The notes: generated by a model not told the origin, from the sequence alone. A stretch of 64,000 nucleotides of DNA from Ceratobasidium sp. AG-K (GCA_037039685.1 JAWNGF010000001.1:5952001-6016000), one strand, 5' to 3'; shown: positions 22,510-35,003, counted from the stretch's first letter. Translations and numbers: made by a program.

Positions 22510-24530
22510 ATGTCTCCCAGCCAGAACCCAAGTCCTCCGCCGACTGACCGCGACCGGCCCTCACGCGCCTCGTCGTCGGGCACAGACCTTTCCTCGCTGC
22601 CATCGCCCCGACCCCCGCGCTCGCCGTCGCCAGCACAGCGCCCCCCGACACCGGTCAGCGACAAGGCAAACCCAAATCCTGCCGGGAATACCGACAAGGC
22701 GGCGGCGAAGGCTGCGACGGGGAGTCGCCCACCTGCACGTCCAGTGACCCGTAGCACGTTCGACCTCGAGCCAAACCCCTTTGAGCAGTCGTTTTCCCGT
22801 AGCTCGGGCACGTCGGTTCACACACTCGTGAGTTCAAGTCCCGACGTGACTGTTTCTTTTCTCATCGTTGCCACGTAGGGTGCCGGGAATCGTTCGCCAG
22901 GTCCTCGTCGTACATCACCCGCCCCTAACGGCACCACCCTCCCACCTCCCGTCGGAAATGGGCCGGAGACACCTAAGCCAATTCTCCCTCCCCTAGCTTC
23001 ACTTTCTTCTCCTGGTGGCCCCAGTACATTTGGGCATTGGGGCCTCGGCAGCGGTGGTCTCTCCGGCAGCTTACGAAGCGGCCCACTTTCGCCTGCCCTT
23101 CTCAACGGACCAAAAGACGCCTCTGGGCGCGCTAGCAGCGGCACCGGTGTCGGCGGCTGGGACCCTTCACACCCGGCTTTTCGTACCGGCCTCACCCCTG
23201 ATGTCGGCCGCACCGGTATGTCATGGTAGCTGCAATCTGGCCGTGCTTACTAAAGTTACGTAGGTCTTACTCCGCTGGTCGGTGGTCCCGTCTCTTTCCC
23301 CCCACCTTCTCCAAATACGGCCGCATTTCTTGCCATGGTCACTAATCATACCTCGGGGGTATCCAATGGTATGACTGTAGGGGGTGCTCTTACCGGGGAC
23401 ATGGTCCCTGGCTCCAGCGCGACGATTACTCCTGGCACCCTTACTGCTCTCGTCAATAGCATGTCTCAGGTGTGTGCCTTGGATATACACCGGTGGCCGG
23501 TTCTTACGAGAGTCTAGGCCACGAACAGCCAAAATCAACCACATCCCCTGTCCATGTCACACCTCCCTGGCCGGTTTGGACAAAACAACACCCAACAAAA
23601 CGAGCAACGCAATCAACCATCTTTCCCAGCTAACTCGTTCCAAAACGGGGCCGACCCTTTCCATGGCGCTGCTCAAAATGCAGCTGCAGCTGCAGCGAAC
23701 GGTCTTTTCCTCCTTAGTCAGGCCCATCAAGAGCTTACAAAACGCGAGGAGGCCGCTCAGGCAGCCAACCACACGGGCGGGTCGAAACGCAACAACAGCA
23801 CGGGTGGCCACAACAAGCGCAAGTCGACCGACAGTGGTCCGTCGAAGCCTCCCAACAAAAAGACTCGCTCGACCCGCTCCAGGCGAGGCGCTCATTTGAG
23901 TGACGATGACGGGGATGGCAGCATGGACGGAGATCAGGACGACTCCGATATGGAAGGCATGGATATGTATGAGAACGAAACAAGCAAGCCCACAGGCAAG
24001 CCGAAGAAGGCTGAGACCGAAGAGGAGAAGCGAAAGAACTTCTTGGAGCGGAACCGGCAAGGTTTGTCATTTTTTGATATATGCATAAGATCTACCACTC
24101 AACCGTGTTTTATAGCCGCACTCAAGTGCCGTCAGCGCAAAAAGGCATGGCTCACACAGCTCCAAGCCAAGGTTGAGTATTTGACAGCCGAAAACGACAG
24201 ACTCACGTCGACCTTGACGGGTAAGTCGGCTTCGTTGATGCTCCACCAGTTCCGGGTGGCTTCCGTATTTACTAACCCTGATTGATAGGCATGCGTGATG
24301 AGGTCACGCGATTATCTGCCATCGTGGTTGCACATCGCGATTGTGGGCTCGGCGGTGTGGCTTTGGGCACCCAACTCGCACATGGAGCTACGGGTGGCAT
24401 CAACAATGGCCAACCGGGTGCGCCCGTCAGCATTCCTGTCAGTGTTGCCCAAACAGGAGCTAGCAGCGTCGCAAGTGTCCCAGTGGGCGCAGTTGGTGGT
24501 TCTCGAACTCGCTCTGGATACGGCTACTAG
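22510..24530 (+). CDS. bZIP transcription factor, ATF1/ATF-CREB type
   Basis: Nuclear activator of the fungal stress-response ATF1 group, usually controlled by the Hog1/Sty1 MAP kinase. It starts MSPSQNPSPPPTDRDRPS. The N-terminal part is Ser/Pro-rich and includes DLEPNPFEQSFS, typical of the Aft1/Atf1 regulatory domain, and several SP and TP sites (GPLSPALL, TGLTPDVG, GLTPLVGG) that could be MAP-kinase targets. The middle is Asn/Gln/Ala-rich, then an acidic patch (DDDGDGSMDGDQDDSD). The basic region NRQAALKCRQRKKAW is interrupted by an intron right after NRQ, and the leucine zipper has heptads through LQAKVEYLTAENDRL to MRDEVTRLSAIV. It ends SRTRSGYGY. Five or six exons; all junctions keep the frame. 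Confidence 0.9.
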
Positions 24531-25695
24531 ATTGGTTATGCATATGATACCTTATGAGATGAACCTCGCCTCGACGCCCCAGATTCACTCCAGGTCGATG
24601 CTAGAAGTGAACAAACCAGGATCCGGAATCCATCGCCTGTTGATTGTTGTCTGTGTTTCTAGGCTTTTTATGACGCCTGATGTACTTTTATTCCATGCGT
24701 GCACCGTGTAGGAGCCTTGTGCTTCTTGTGCTCTCTCCTTGCGACTTTTTTAGCATTTGTTTTCTGGTTTTTGCCCGCATTCCGGAGAGGAGTTACAGGT
24801 ATTCTATGATACACGATGCGGTAGTATACTATTGTACACTTTCTGTTTACTTATTGCGATCTCGTTTCGGAGTATGTGGGTTACCTAACATGAATAAAAT
24901 CCTCTGATCACTTTCATTTCGAGTGACGTTGACGATCGTCGTGATTTGACAGGTCATGAGACGACAAAAATTACGTATATACATAATCTGGGGTAGCGGT
25001 AGCATCTCTGCAGCTCCGGATCAGCGATGCTCTGCTGATTTATCATAAGCCAATCGGGCGCTTCTAATCGATGTAAAATATCGATAAGCATATCGGATAT
25101 TTGCTGGCAGGCCGACATACCCCTATGTATGCACGATCTCAAAAATACAACGCCAGACTAGAAATTCACGGGGGACTCACAATATGTACAAACGCTCAAG
25201 TGCTCTGGCCAAGCCGATCGACGGGTATCAAGGATAAACCCGGAAGCAGGTGGCACGCCGGGGGTTGTAGACACGTACATTGGAATTTGAACATCGAAAC
25301 CTTGTAATTTCTAGTTCACCACATCCTTTAAAAGATACAGAGAACTACATATATCCTATTGCATGCATGAAGCAAATCCCAGACGCTTGTCCTTCTGACT
25401 CATTTTAAACCAGAGTACGAATGATATATGATTATACTAATCACAATGTCTCGATTGTCGAGCTACACGCAAGACTGGAATCAGCGGTGGTAATACAAAT
25501 CACGCCTTGATGCAATGCACTTACATCATGACTGTTCCGGACGTTGGTGTTCGTAGTTTCCAAAAATAATTTGGGTATATATTCACCGCCCTTGGCGGGG
25601 CGAGCTATCCCAAAGTAACTCTAACCACGCCAACCCCTTGTACGTACACCCCATCCCACCTCATTTGCAAGTATCACTAACTCAGCCAACCAACC
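24531..25695. other. intergenic, no gene seen
   Basis: About 1.2 kb between the bZIP 3' end and the AhpD-like gene. The first part is probably 3' UTR (AT-rich, TGAATAAA-like sequence near 24893). Small open frames lack family motifs or splice support. Confidence 0.45.
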
Positions 25696-26868
25696 ATGAC
25701 CACAGAAGGAAACGACGTTCAAATGACTAGTCTAAGACTTTCGCAAAGTTTGCGACACCTCCTGACGCTTCGCGGCGCGTCGGCGGTCCCCGCCCCATCT
25801 ACCCCGGTACTCGACCAAGTCTTCACAAGTACACGAGCCACAGTTAAAACGCCAGGGCTGGCTAATGCTTGGCTAGCGGTTACAGTAAGTGTTTGCTAGA
25901 GTGGGGATAGATACTTATCAACGACGACGATGCGTAGACGGGCACATTACTCACTATCAACTCGCCTGATTCCATAGGTCACCTATACCGGTTTGTTTCT
26001 CGTCCCGAAAAAGCTAGTCCCTCCGAGACCAAGGCGCTCTCGGAACGAGTCGCGACTGCAGCGCTGATGCGTGAGGCGGGTGTCAAGTGCGGGGTGTTTG
26101 TGGGCGTGCCCAAGGTATGTGCGTCACTCATTCGAAGATGGCTCTTGTATGGATTTTTCGGTTATGTCATGGTCGACGAGTTAGACCATAAATGGTCTCG
26201 CGGGATTGTACCAGTCCCTGGAGGATGATGTGAAAGAGGCACTTCCCAAGGGGAACCCAAGGTCAATAGAATACCTTCTCGTTATATGCGTCTCAGAATG
26301 GATACTGACCCCTAGACCACTCGTGTTCGGATCCATCCCAAACAGAAACCAAGCTAGTACTACGACAAATCAGGAAAACGGACTCAAGCTCTTCAAGTCC
26401 GTCTATGACCCACATACCGAAAAGCTCCTCGCCAAGCTTCAGAGCTACCACCCAGACTTTGCCGGTGATCCCGATTTCTCGTTTCTTCCTTTGTTATGGC
26501 TCTGATTAACGTTTCGTTCATCCCCGCCCTTCCACTATTGTGCACTTCTTCCCACATGTACCGATATAGGATGGATCGTGGAGCACGAGTACGGGGCGCT
26601 GCTTTCAAACGTACCTGGCCATAATCACTTGTCGCGCACGCTTACTTCGGCAGTGGCGGTCGCCAGCCTGCGCGCTTCGGGAGGCGTTGGGCCACAACTC
26701 GTGTCGCACGTGTATGGGCTTCTCAAGGCTCGTGGATTCGATCCAGAGTCTGAAACTGACGACGATCGGTGGCTTGCGAGCGAGGAAGGCGCGCAGTGGG
26801 TCGTTGCGCTTGCCGATTCCATTTCGGACGCCGTGGTGGGATCGCCTGTCGAGCGAGCTAAGCTCTAG
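25696..26868 (+). CDS. AhpD-like fold protein, fungal
   Basis: Resembles a fungal family with the AhpD/carboxymuconolactone decarboxylase-like fold. It starts MTTEGNDVQMTSLRLSQSLR. Landmarks are DSIGHLYRFVSRPEKASPSE, TKALSERVATAALMREAGVK, CGVFVGVPK, TINGLAGLYQSLEDDVKEAL, and the C-terminal helix GHNHLSRTLTSAVAVASLRA with GGVGPQLVSHVYGL. The histidine in SHVYGL lies where such proteins keep a conserved His; the paired-cysteine active site of true AhpD (CxxC) is not seen, so peroxidase activity is doubtful. Six exons, with the second and third short. Molecular role is unknown. Confidence 0.6.
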
Positions 26869-27332
26869 GACGTTGGTGACTGCATGCGTGTACCGATAAA
26901 GAAACCAAATTGTTTCGCTTTCGAGGTTTGATCCGTTTCATCAAGACCGAATCGGAAACATGACTGGACCTCGTCCTTCGCGACCGCTTGTTGCTAACCA
27001 AGGTCGTTTTAGAGCTCACCTTCGAAGTACTGCCACAAATGACAGCACCAGACTACCGTCACTTGCTTTCCATTGTCCGGGGTGATGATCGTCAGTGATC
27101 GATGTCTTGAATTAAGATTTAATCTGGAGGCGAGATGACGACACTAAGATTAGAGCCGATGCTGGACGAGCTGAGTTGAGAGAAGCGCGATAAATTTTCT
27201 TCACTGCAGAGACAATATGGTACAGGGCTAAATCTCAAGCCAAAACTTTTTACAGGATCAAGGGAGTCAGGGGACCGGGGACCAGCACAGCAGTATACTT
27301 AGGGATAGAAAAAAAAAGTCCGACAAGAATTT
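26869..27332. other. intergenic between convergent genes
   Basis: No gene is seen in 464 bp. It should hold the two 3' UTRs of the AhpD-like gene and the DUF6593-like gene. Confidence 0.45.
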
Positions 27333-28167
27333 TTAAAGGTTATACATGGAGACCAGGCGGTAGAGGAGGGCGGTTACGCACACCATGTCCATCAGTGGCT
27401 GAAAGGTATATGAGTTTATTACTGAAATAATCGAGCGATAGACGTACCGGATGGAGCACGGTACCTGCTCCCGCACCGGTCAAGAAATGCATCTCCCCAT
27501 AGACCTCTCCAACATTGAAGCGACGCACGGGCGTCGGGTGATAGAACGCTATCACATTACCCCGAGAGTCCATCAACTAAAAGGAGCGCATTCATTAAGA
27601 CATAAACGGCAAACTTCTTGTGGCGCGTTGGCCGCAAAAGGAAAATGCTACTTACGAGTAAATCCTGGTTTTCCGTACTTGGGCACCATTTGTACGGATA
27701 ACCGTCTGGACCATTGAAGGTCCTGAGGACCCGTGTCAGCACGCGTAAATCGTCAACAAGAATCAAACTCACCGGCCTCCGTGGCCTCCATCAGGGCGAA
27801 CGAGGTCAGCCATTGGAACAATCTGGCGGCCTGTTGGACGCGTACAAATTGAGTAAGAGATACTTGACACCGCGGTAGACTCGAAACTCACCGATTACCG
27901 CACGACCGAGTCCACCGTTGGGTGCCCTGATCACCATAGGAGGGTATATGCTTGAGCATGCGAGATGAAACGAAGCCAAGATCGAACGCACCATTCCAAT
28001 TTTGCGACACGGTCCTCCCTGCCTTGGCGGATGGCCCGATGGAGAGTCGTGACCATCCGACCCACCGTGTTCTCGGTGGTGAAACGGTAGAGGACGCCCC
28101 AGTGAGTAGTGAAGAGGCTAGATTCACGGGGGTCCTGAGACGTCCACGAGAGCACCTGAGACTCCAT
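27333..28167 (-). CDS. DUF6593-like protein 1
   Basis: A small soluble protein of the basidiomycete DUF6593 type, function unknown. It starts MESQVLSWTSQDPRESSLFT, then WGVLYRFTTENTVGRMVTTL and REDRVAKLEW, a strand-rich N-terminal half. The hallmark comes later: TFNGPDGYPYKWCPSTENQD, LLLMDSRGNVIAFYHP, and MHFLTGAGAGTVLHP, which is the pattern F-x-GPDG-x-x-YKW, a strand with D, then a C-terminal hydrophobic helix (PLMDMVCVTALLYRL) ending VSMYNL. The exon after KLEW is uncertain: I favour an intron that starts GTGCGT at about 28000 and ends CTCAAG, followed by MVIRAPNGGLGRAVIG and RQIVPMADLV. Other splice sites are clear. A second family member lies at 50.4 kb. Confidence 0.6.
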
Positions 28168-31100
28168 AGCGTGAGATGAATGTAGTAAGGGGGAGAGATG
28201 AGGATGAAACTGGTAGCTTGTGTAGTGAGAGGAGGATCTGTTGGAGTGCTGGGTTGCAATGGAGGTGGAAGCACCCGAACACGAGTTTTATACCTCGAGG
28301 CTAGGGCGGGCAGAATAGATGCGAGGCTCGAAATGGAAGAAAAAGCAGACATTGTCGGAGGGCATGCGCTCGGTCTCCATGTCAGCGGAGCAGCCATGCC
28401 GCATGATAGGAAGATCTGCTAGGGAGCGCGTTGCTTGGGTGAGTGAAAGGATCTGAACCGCTGCTGAGTATGAGATACGATCCTTGGCGAGTATGGGGCC
28501 GAGAAACCGCCAAAAACCGTGCTTCCGGGAGCCGGGATCAGTGAGGCGAGATGAACAACATGCACGGTAACGGACACATGCCTGCCACCAAAGCGCAGAT
28601 CGAAGCTTGGTGCGAAATGACAAGGCAGGCATGCGCATGTAGAACGCCCAAAACACGCGAAGTGTAATCCATTTTGAGCCAGAAAGAATGGGACAGGGCG
28701 GTAGAGATGGCGACCGCTCAAACTAAAGCCGCCGAATGGGCCTGAACTGAGCGCACAACCGGGGGTGGCCACAAACATCGCCACCAAGGGGCGGCGATCG
28801 CCCAGCAGTGGCCGACCGACTTTCCTCATTAAGAAATTGGTAGAGAAAGGATACGCTACGAATAAAAGAACTCTGCTCCAGACGCATCGGCGCCGCCCGG
28901 GCCTGCTGGAGGGCGGGATGGCTCCAGGGCCATGCCGGGGCAGGGGCACACACACATGCATACACATAGGGTCTGTCTATATGTGACGCATGTGATCCGT
29001 CACAGCGGTAAACTCGGCGCCTACGCCTCCCGTGGGCCAAACAACCTCCATGATTTTACCAGATGCGGCCAAACGTCGCATCAGTGCGCGATACGACAAA
29101 CGGAGGGCGCGCAGACAAAGGATAGAACATTGGAACCCCCTACGATGAGCGCGCGAAGTTGGCTCCCTGTTGTTACACTGTTGTTCCCCCTGCGTACATA
29201 TCGCTGCGTCCAAGCAACCGGCGGGTCCTTGCGTTCCATTTTTCTGTTTTGCTTTCTACGTTGCCAACTTGCCGCACGATCGAACGTCTATGTACAATCA
29301 ACACGCGAGTTTACGGGTTCTTGTTTTGGCTCAGTAAGTCAACACGCGCCGTTGGTCTTGAGTTTTCACATTACTCCACAGCGTTGTTCAGCTCTCCCTA
29401 CGAGCGCGTTGCCAGCTTTTCTGGTCTGCTGATGCGTTGCCGAGCACCGACATGCGCCCCAGAACTGCACCAGTGCGCCTCGCAGATCAGGCGTGCCCCT
29501 AGAAGCGGCGCATGTCGTTTTATGGTCCGCTCACTACGATCTCATCAACCCCTCTCGCAGGTTCTACCGCCAAATCCCCTCGTCGCTTCCTGCTTGCGCA
29601 ACTGCCTGTGACCAATCGTCTGGAAGCTTCCGTTCTCCATAGTTAGCTCCCTAGCTTTCACTTGACGCTCGACTTGCCGCCATGCGCACCCCAGGAAATT
29701 GCTGCAGTGCCTCCTCCTTTTGCCGCATGTCTACCACATGCCCTTACCGCCGTTCTGTCCTTGCGCGCTCCTCTTGCTTTCTTCACCGTTCTCTGCCGGG
29801 AACACTAGGCGATTTTGCTAGGACTTACCCCACTATTAATCTGAAATCACCAATTAAGCGATTGACTTTATTCAACCTCCTCCCGACCGTACGGAAGGTC
29901 AAAACTCCGCTCATCTCCTTCGTAGTTTACTGGATCGTCCGGCCGGGTTAATCATGTGAAGGTGGGTTGTTTGGGAACCAATCACCATATCGGTTTGTCG
30001 GCGCATGGTTGTTTCCCATTACTCGGGCTTGGGTATGACTTATTCGCTCTGGCTAGCACCACCTAGTTCTTCGCCGGCATCGCCACCTCGAACTTAGCAT
30101 CTTGGTCAACGCTGCATCAGGCGGCCCGAAGGGGCTCTCATGTTACCCCGGGCGTACGTCACCACGCCCCAGTCCAAATCCTAAACTGACTCGCCTGCCG
30201 TTATCGTTCTAGCTGGTCTCTCCGGCTGACTTTCCGATATCGAACACGTGCAGCGTGTCCCGCCTAGGTCTGGCCGCGTTTTGGGGAGCATACACCGAAT
30301 TGTCACCTGACTGTGAGCGGTACTCTTCGCTCACTGCACGCCTAGGTCTGGGCCTTGCTTCTGAACAGCCGGCCATGCCCTTTCCCGTGAGTTTATTTCG
30401 TCCCCACGCTCCAAACACACATCGTGTCTCCACGATATCATTTCACTTTTACGAAAACCTCCGGCTTCAAAATCTCTCCGGTCCTACACTGCTGTTTTCA
30501 TCTAGGAGCGAGGTCGATCATCGATCCTCCGAGGAAGTACAACAATATCGAGCCACCACGTTCACCCCGGCTGGTGCCAGTTGCACACGCGGACCAAGAG
30601 AAGGCATTAATTATATTACTAGGTTATCGTTGCATCGGCGCGGCTGGTAGCTAGCGTAAAACTCTATAAGATTCAAAAGGCCTCCTCCGTACAATTTCGA
30701 GCCTAATTGAATGAAACTTCTATTCATTAATATTAAGCCCGTAGAGGTCAATAAACCGATGCCTAGTGCTGTTGAGTCTGAAATTTTGCGCTCAGTTCCT
30801 GTTCTCTCAGGATCCTATATTGTTTCAAGACCCGCGTTGGATATTGCATAGCATATCGTGGACCCCCAATCCGATCAAGGTAAACCTGAGAATGTTTTCG
30901 ATCAGACGGGCACGATCTGGGCTATTGTTGCGAGCAGGTAGATGTACAGACCGATGTTGCTAATATGGATTTTTCAAAGCCCATTTCAATCATTTAATAA
31001 TGAAATTGCAATATATCGGTTGCACGTGTAGGTAACCGTGGCGAGTATCTCAGAATAGGTATGCATCGCTGGCTGAAAGGCGGAGCAGCTCGAAATGTCG

Positions 31101-31181
31101 GCGCTAAATGCATTCACGTCGTCACGTGGGGATGGGAACTCTGCGACCGCAACGTGACAGTTCCGCAATTGGATTCAAATT
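28168..31181. other. 3-kb gene-poor region
   Basis: The longest stretch without a gene that I can support. Open frames exist on both strands (for example minus 28419-28967, plus 29159-29611, plus 30255-30650) but overlap each other, lack family motifs and do not extend through splice sites. A 13-base direct repeat CGCCTAGGTCTGG occurs at 30261 and 30339. CACGTG is found at 30245, 31023 and 31123. Pyrimidine-rich tracts occur before an ATG at 29682, as in fungal core promoters, so a non-coding transcript or an unrecognised small gene is possible. Confidence 0.4.
31123..31128. promoter_or_regulatory. CACGTG box upstream of uL11m
   Basis: CACGTG in context GTCACGTGGG, 54 bp before the uL11m start codon. 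Confidence 0.35.
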
Positions 31182-31670
31182 ATGTCCAAGCCTGCAGCAC
31201 AAGCTCAGATTGTGGTATGCGAACATTCATATGACATTAAATGTAACTCTAATATACTTCAGCGCTTGCTTGTTCCGGCAGGCAAGGCGGCTCCGACGCC
31301 TCCCGTCGGCCCCGCGCTCGGTGCGCGCGGTGTCAAGTCAATGGACTTTTGCAAGGAATTCAACGCACGAACGGCACACATGGAGCCCGGCATTCCTACT
31401 CCTACATTGATTACAGTACAACCAGACCGTACCTTTACCTTCGTCACCAAAACCCCACCAACCTCGTATTTTTTGAAAAAAGCCGCTGGGATCGAAAAGG
31501 GAACTGCGAAACCGGGTCACGACTGGGTTGGAACGTTGACGCTCAAACATATTTATGAAATCGCCAAAATAAAAGCGACCGACGAGCACTTGAAGCATAT
31601 TAGTTTGGAAGGCATTACCAAGTCTATTCTTGGGAGTGCACGCACGTTGGGTATCAAGGTTGTCCCTTGA
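31182..31670 (+). CDS. mitochondrial ribosomal protein uL11m
   Basis: Large-subunit mitoribosomal protein of the L11 family, at the GTPase-associated centre. Exon 1 ([11 protein letters not shown]) splices in phase 0 through a 45-nt intron to [20 protein letters not shown]. This [10 protein letters not shown] block is the classic L11 signature. Then come [43 protein letters not shown], and the C-terminal RNA-binding domain [17 protein letters not shown] with [15 protein letters not shown]. Length about 147 residues. No separate basic presequence is visible, which also occurs in other fungal uL11m proteins. Cytosolic uL11 has a different N-terminus and lacks [13 protein letters not shown], so a mitochondrial location is preferred. 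Confidence 0.9.
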   Translation: MSKPAAQAQIVVCEHSYDIKCNSNILQRLLVPAGKAAPTPPVGPALGARGVKSMDFCKEFNARTAHMEPGIPTPTLITVQPDRTFTFVTKTPPTSYFLKKAAGIEKGTAKPGHDWVGTLTLKHIYEIAKIKATDEHLKHISLEGITKSILGSARTLGIKVVP

Positions 31671-32277
31671 TTCAAATAGCAAGTGGCAGGTTGCATATCT
31701 TAGTTCCTATGTGCCTTCGACTGATAAACTATTCGGTCAACAGATTGCCCTGTCATGTATTGTTAGCTGCCATACCCTTATTATCTCGAGATTCGCACGC
31801 AAAATTGTGGGTATCTGGTGGTAATCAGGTTGTAATCGAAATGGACACAGCTCTCGCCTCTAATTCATATTTCGATTGCTTGATCAAGTAGAGAAAGTAA
31901 AAAATCATGGACGTAGTAAAATCACACCATTCCTCCCATATTGTATAGGGTCGATCCCCCGTGAACATTTGATCGCCCATGTATGATTGTCGCATCCAGA
32001 ATGACAATAGGTCGACAAACGCCTACTTAGGCATTCGCCGGCTGGCAAATAATACGGAAGACATTTAATAGTCATACAGCGGGGTGCGTCCATGCGTGCT
32101 GGGAGATTACACATGTAGGTAAATTACTTGCAATTAACGTCCAGGGACTGACTTGGAAAAACCAAGGTGAGAGGTGGCTGTGCTAGAGTTGTATAGAACC
32201 AAGCCACTCCGCGTGTAAACGCATCCGACGTTGACGAGTTTTACTCTCTAACCATCAAGACACCGCCGACAATCACC
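31671..32277. other. intergenic, eL22 upstream region
   Basis: No gene is seen in 607 bp; it contains the 3' UTR of uL11m and the promoter of the ribosomal protein gene. Confidence 0.45.
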
Positions 32278-32870
32278 ATGGTTCGAAATAGCTTCGCTTT
32301 GCTGAGACTTCTTCTCAGTAGGCTAACCTCTACTCTGCTTTCCCTCACATAGGCCCCCAAGCAGTCTGCCGCTGGCGTCAAGCACAAGTTCTTCGTCGAT
32401 TACTCTCGCCCCGCTGGTGATGGAGTCTTTGACGCTGCTGCTTTCGAAGATTATCTCCGTGGCCGCATCAAGGTCGACGGAAAAACCGGTCAGCTTGGCG
32501 ATAAGATTAAGATTACTCGCGACTGTAAGTTATCTCGTGAGTGCGGTGTTTGTACAGACTTGAAGTACCCTTTTATTCCAGCCAAGAAATTGACCATCAC
32601 TTCGACTGTTCCCTTTTCAAAGCGGTATGTCAAGTATTTGACTAGCAAGTTTTTGAAGAAGAACTCGCTTCGTGACTGGATTCGGTACGTGACTCGTCGC
32701 CATATAACATTATTTAGCATTGACCATAGCGCCAATAGTGTCACTGCGACCTCCAAAGATGGTTATGAGCTTCGATTCTACAAGATCGAGTACGTAAAAA
32801 TGCGTTTGCCGAGTTCAACATTTATTTACAGACTCGTAGTGGCCTTGGTGATGAGGATGAGGATGCTTAA
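32278..32870 (+). CDS. RPL22: 60S ribosomal protein eL22
   Basis: Cytosolic large-subunit protein eL22. An ATG at 32278 is followed directly by an intron starting GTTCGA (weak donor) and ending CACATAG at 32352; this joins M to APKQSAAGVKHKFFVDYSRP in phase 0. Ribosomal protein genes often carry an intron immediately after the start codon. Then AGDGVFDAAAFEDYLRGRIK, TGQLGDKIKITRD, KKLTITSTVPFSKRYVKYLT, SKFLKKNSLRDWIR and TSKDGYELRFYKI follow. The last exon gives YTRSGLGDEDEDA, an acidic tail like that of other eL22 proteins. Five exons in all. The product is about 120 residues, normal for the family. Confidence 0.88.
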
Positions 32871-33034
32871 AGTAGTTGTGGGCCATGATGGTGGTGTCCC
32901 TTTGAACTTAAAAATGTATTCACTTGGCCTCGCCACACTTTATACCATTCTATCTTCGCAATACCACTGTTCCACCTGGATTGGTCCTCGTTTGTGTCAT
33001 TATTGAGGTAAATGTAGTTAACAGCTGACAGGAT

Positions 33035-33040
33035 CACGTG
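33035..33040. promoter_or_regulatory. CACGTG box upstream of the M28 peptidase
   Basis: The perfect palindrome ATCACGTGAT surrounds this site, 73 bp before the aminopeptidase ATG. Confidence 0.35.
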
Positions 33041-33112
33041 ATATGTTGCCATACATAACCATGTGGGCGGCGCTGGCGCTCGCAACACGAACGTCAACCA
33101 TCACTCGCCGCC

Positions 33113-35003
33113 ATGTTGCTATCCGCTCTCCTCTGTGGTTCCATTGCTCTTTCTTCTGCCTCGCCTCTCGCGCTGGTACCCGACAACCAGGCTCCTTTTG
33201 CGCTTCGTGGCTCAAAGCCAGTGATTCAAGTTCCTAATGGCTTCAACATTGACTTGGAGTCGATGCGTTTGGTCCAGTTTAGCGACAGGGAAGAACCAGT
33301 TTGGATTTCTGAACTCGACAAGGTAAGACAATAAGGACATTATTCAAGGAAAGTGTAATTCAGACTTGGCTTCTCTTGTGGCCAGATCACCGCCAAAGCT
33401 GCTGGCAAGAAGTTCTTCGATATGTAAGTTTTTCCCAACGGGCAAATAACTTCAAATGAACATTGTTCCGCTCGATTAGCACCGAAAATCCGGAGCCCGT
33501 TGTTACCGCTGCGAGCGTGTTCAAGCCTTGTATGTATCTATGCTTCGTCTTCGCGACTAGCCCTGACTGCTCTTAGCCTTTGGGTCTCCTAATGCGACTG
33601 AATTGGTTAAACCTGTGCTCAAGACTCTCAGCACCGACGGACCCAAGGCCAATTTGGAGAAGTTCACTAGCTTTAGAACTCGCTGTACGTGATGTTTATC
33701 TGTCATAAGTGGGCTACATAGTGACACAATCTTAGATTATCGCAGTGACGTACGTACCAATAATCCATTAACTATCGCAACATTTAGATTGACATTTCTT
33801 TAGACTGGGAAACAATCCCAACAGTGGCTGAAGGCTAAGATCCAGGAGGTAGGTTATGCCACTCGGTCCCCAAGTGCTCACCATTTATTCTCTCAAGACC
33901 ACGGATGAGTTCGCCCCTCCTGGCCTCAAGTCCCTTATTAGCGTTTCGGAGTTCCCCCACTCCTGGGGTCAGAATAGTATTGTATGTTCACTTGTTAATT
34001 GTACGCGCTGACATTCTGATGTCAACATCACGTAGATCTTGAGGATTAAGGGGTCGAATCCGAGTGCTGGAACTGTGATCATCAGCGCCCACCAGGATAG
34101 TACCAATATGTGGCCTTTCCTGCCCGCCCCAGGCGCAGACGACGATGGTATGCACATGGTGCACTTAGTAATATCGCGTGGAGGATACCTAATACCATTC
34201 TAGGCTCGGGCACGGTCACCATTCTGGAGGCTTACCGATCGTTGATCGCTGCGAACTTCACCCCGGTACATGACGTCGAATTCCACTGGTACTCCGCAGA
34301 GGTTAGTTGTCCGTTCCTGAGCGTGCAACGTAATATTTACACATCGCTCGTTTGCGCCTTGTAGGAAGCTGGGCTACTCGGTTCCCAGGCCGTTGCTAAG
34401 CATTATAGCGAGCATGGTGCCAATGTTAAGGCACAGATTCAGGTTAGCACTTCCCGCTCGCGCTCGGTTTTATTATCTGAGCATCGGCTAGTTTGATATG
34501 ACTGCGTGGGTCCAGCGTGGCTCTCGTGAAGAAGTTGGGATCATCACCGACTTCGTTGACCCCAAGTACGTGTTATACTGAACCTTGTTTCCCGCAGTGA
34601 TTCACCGAACTCATTTTTCTAGCCTGACTGCGTACGTTACCAAGCTGGTGGAAACCTATCTCTCCATTCCACCTGCCCACACTAAATGCGGCTACGCTTG
34701 CTCCGATCAGTGAGTAGATCATATCGATCTCGTGTTTACAATTTACGAAATGATACGTTCTAGCGCGTCGTGGACCAAGTATGGCTATCCCTCTGCGTTC
34801 ACCATTGGTCAGTACTGCCTCGTCAGCCTCGAGTAGCCAGTACTAACTATCTTCCAGAAAGTTCATTCGAAACTACCAACCACAACATCCATTCGGCCAA
34901 CGATCGCATTGACTTCAGCCCCGAGTTCAGCTTCGAACATGCCCTCGAGTTCTCTAAGCTCGCCGTGGCCTTTGCAGTTGAGGTTGGAGGTTGGAAGAAG
35001 TAG
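33113..35003 (+). CDS. secreted leucine aminopeptidase, family M28
   Basis: A zinc aminopeptidase secreted to free N-terminal residues from peptides. [20 protein letters not shown] is a signal peptide. A propeptide region follows ([20 protein letters not shown]), then the catalytic domain. The zinc ligands and acid residues appear in the M28 order: SAHQDS (His), PGADDDGSGT (bridging Asp), WYSAEEAGLLGS (catalytic Glu and ligand Glu), QFDMTAW (Asp), and [12 protein letters not shown] (His). The cysteines in KCGYACSDH can form the disulfide seen in fungal LAPs. It ends [10 protein letters not shown]. About eleven exons. Similar enzymes of fungi are LAP1/LAP2-like; nothing essential is missing. 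Confidence 0.92.

Noticed and set aside
22410..22811. Minus-strand frame opposite the ATF1-type exon 1
   Set aside because: Arises from the GC-rich Ser/Pro coding sequence; the plus-strand frame has the conserved DLEPNPFEQSFS motif.
28419..28967. Long minus-strand open frame (182 codons)
   Set aside because: No family motif, Arg/Pro/Cys-rich translation, overlapping frames on the other strand, and no splice sites that extend it.
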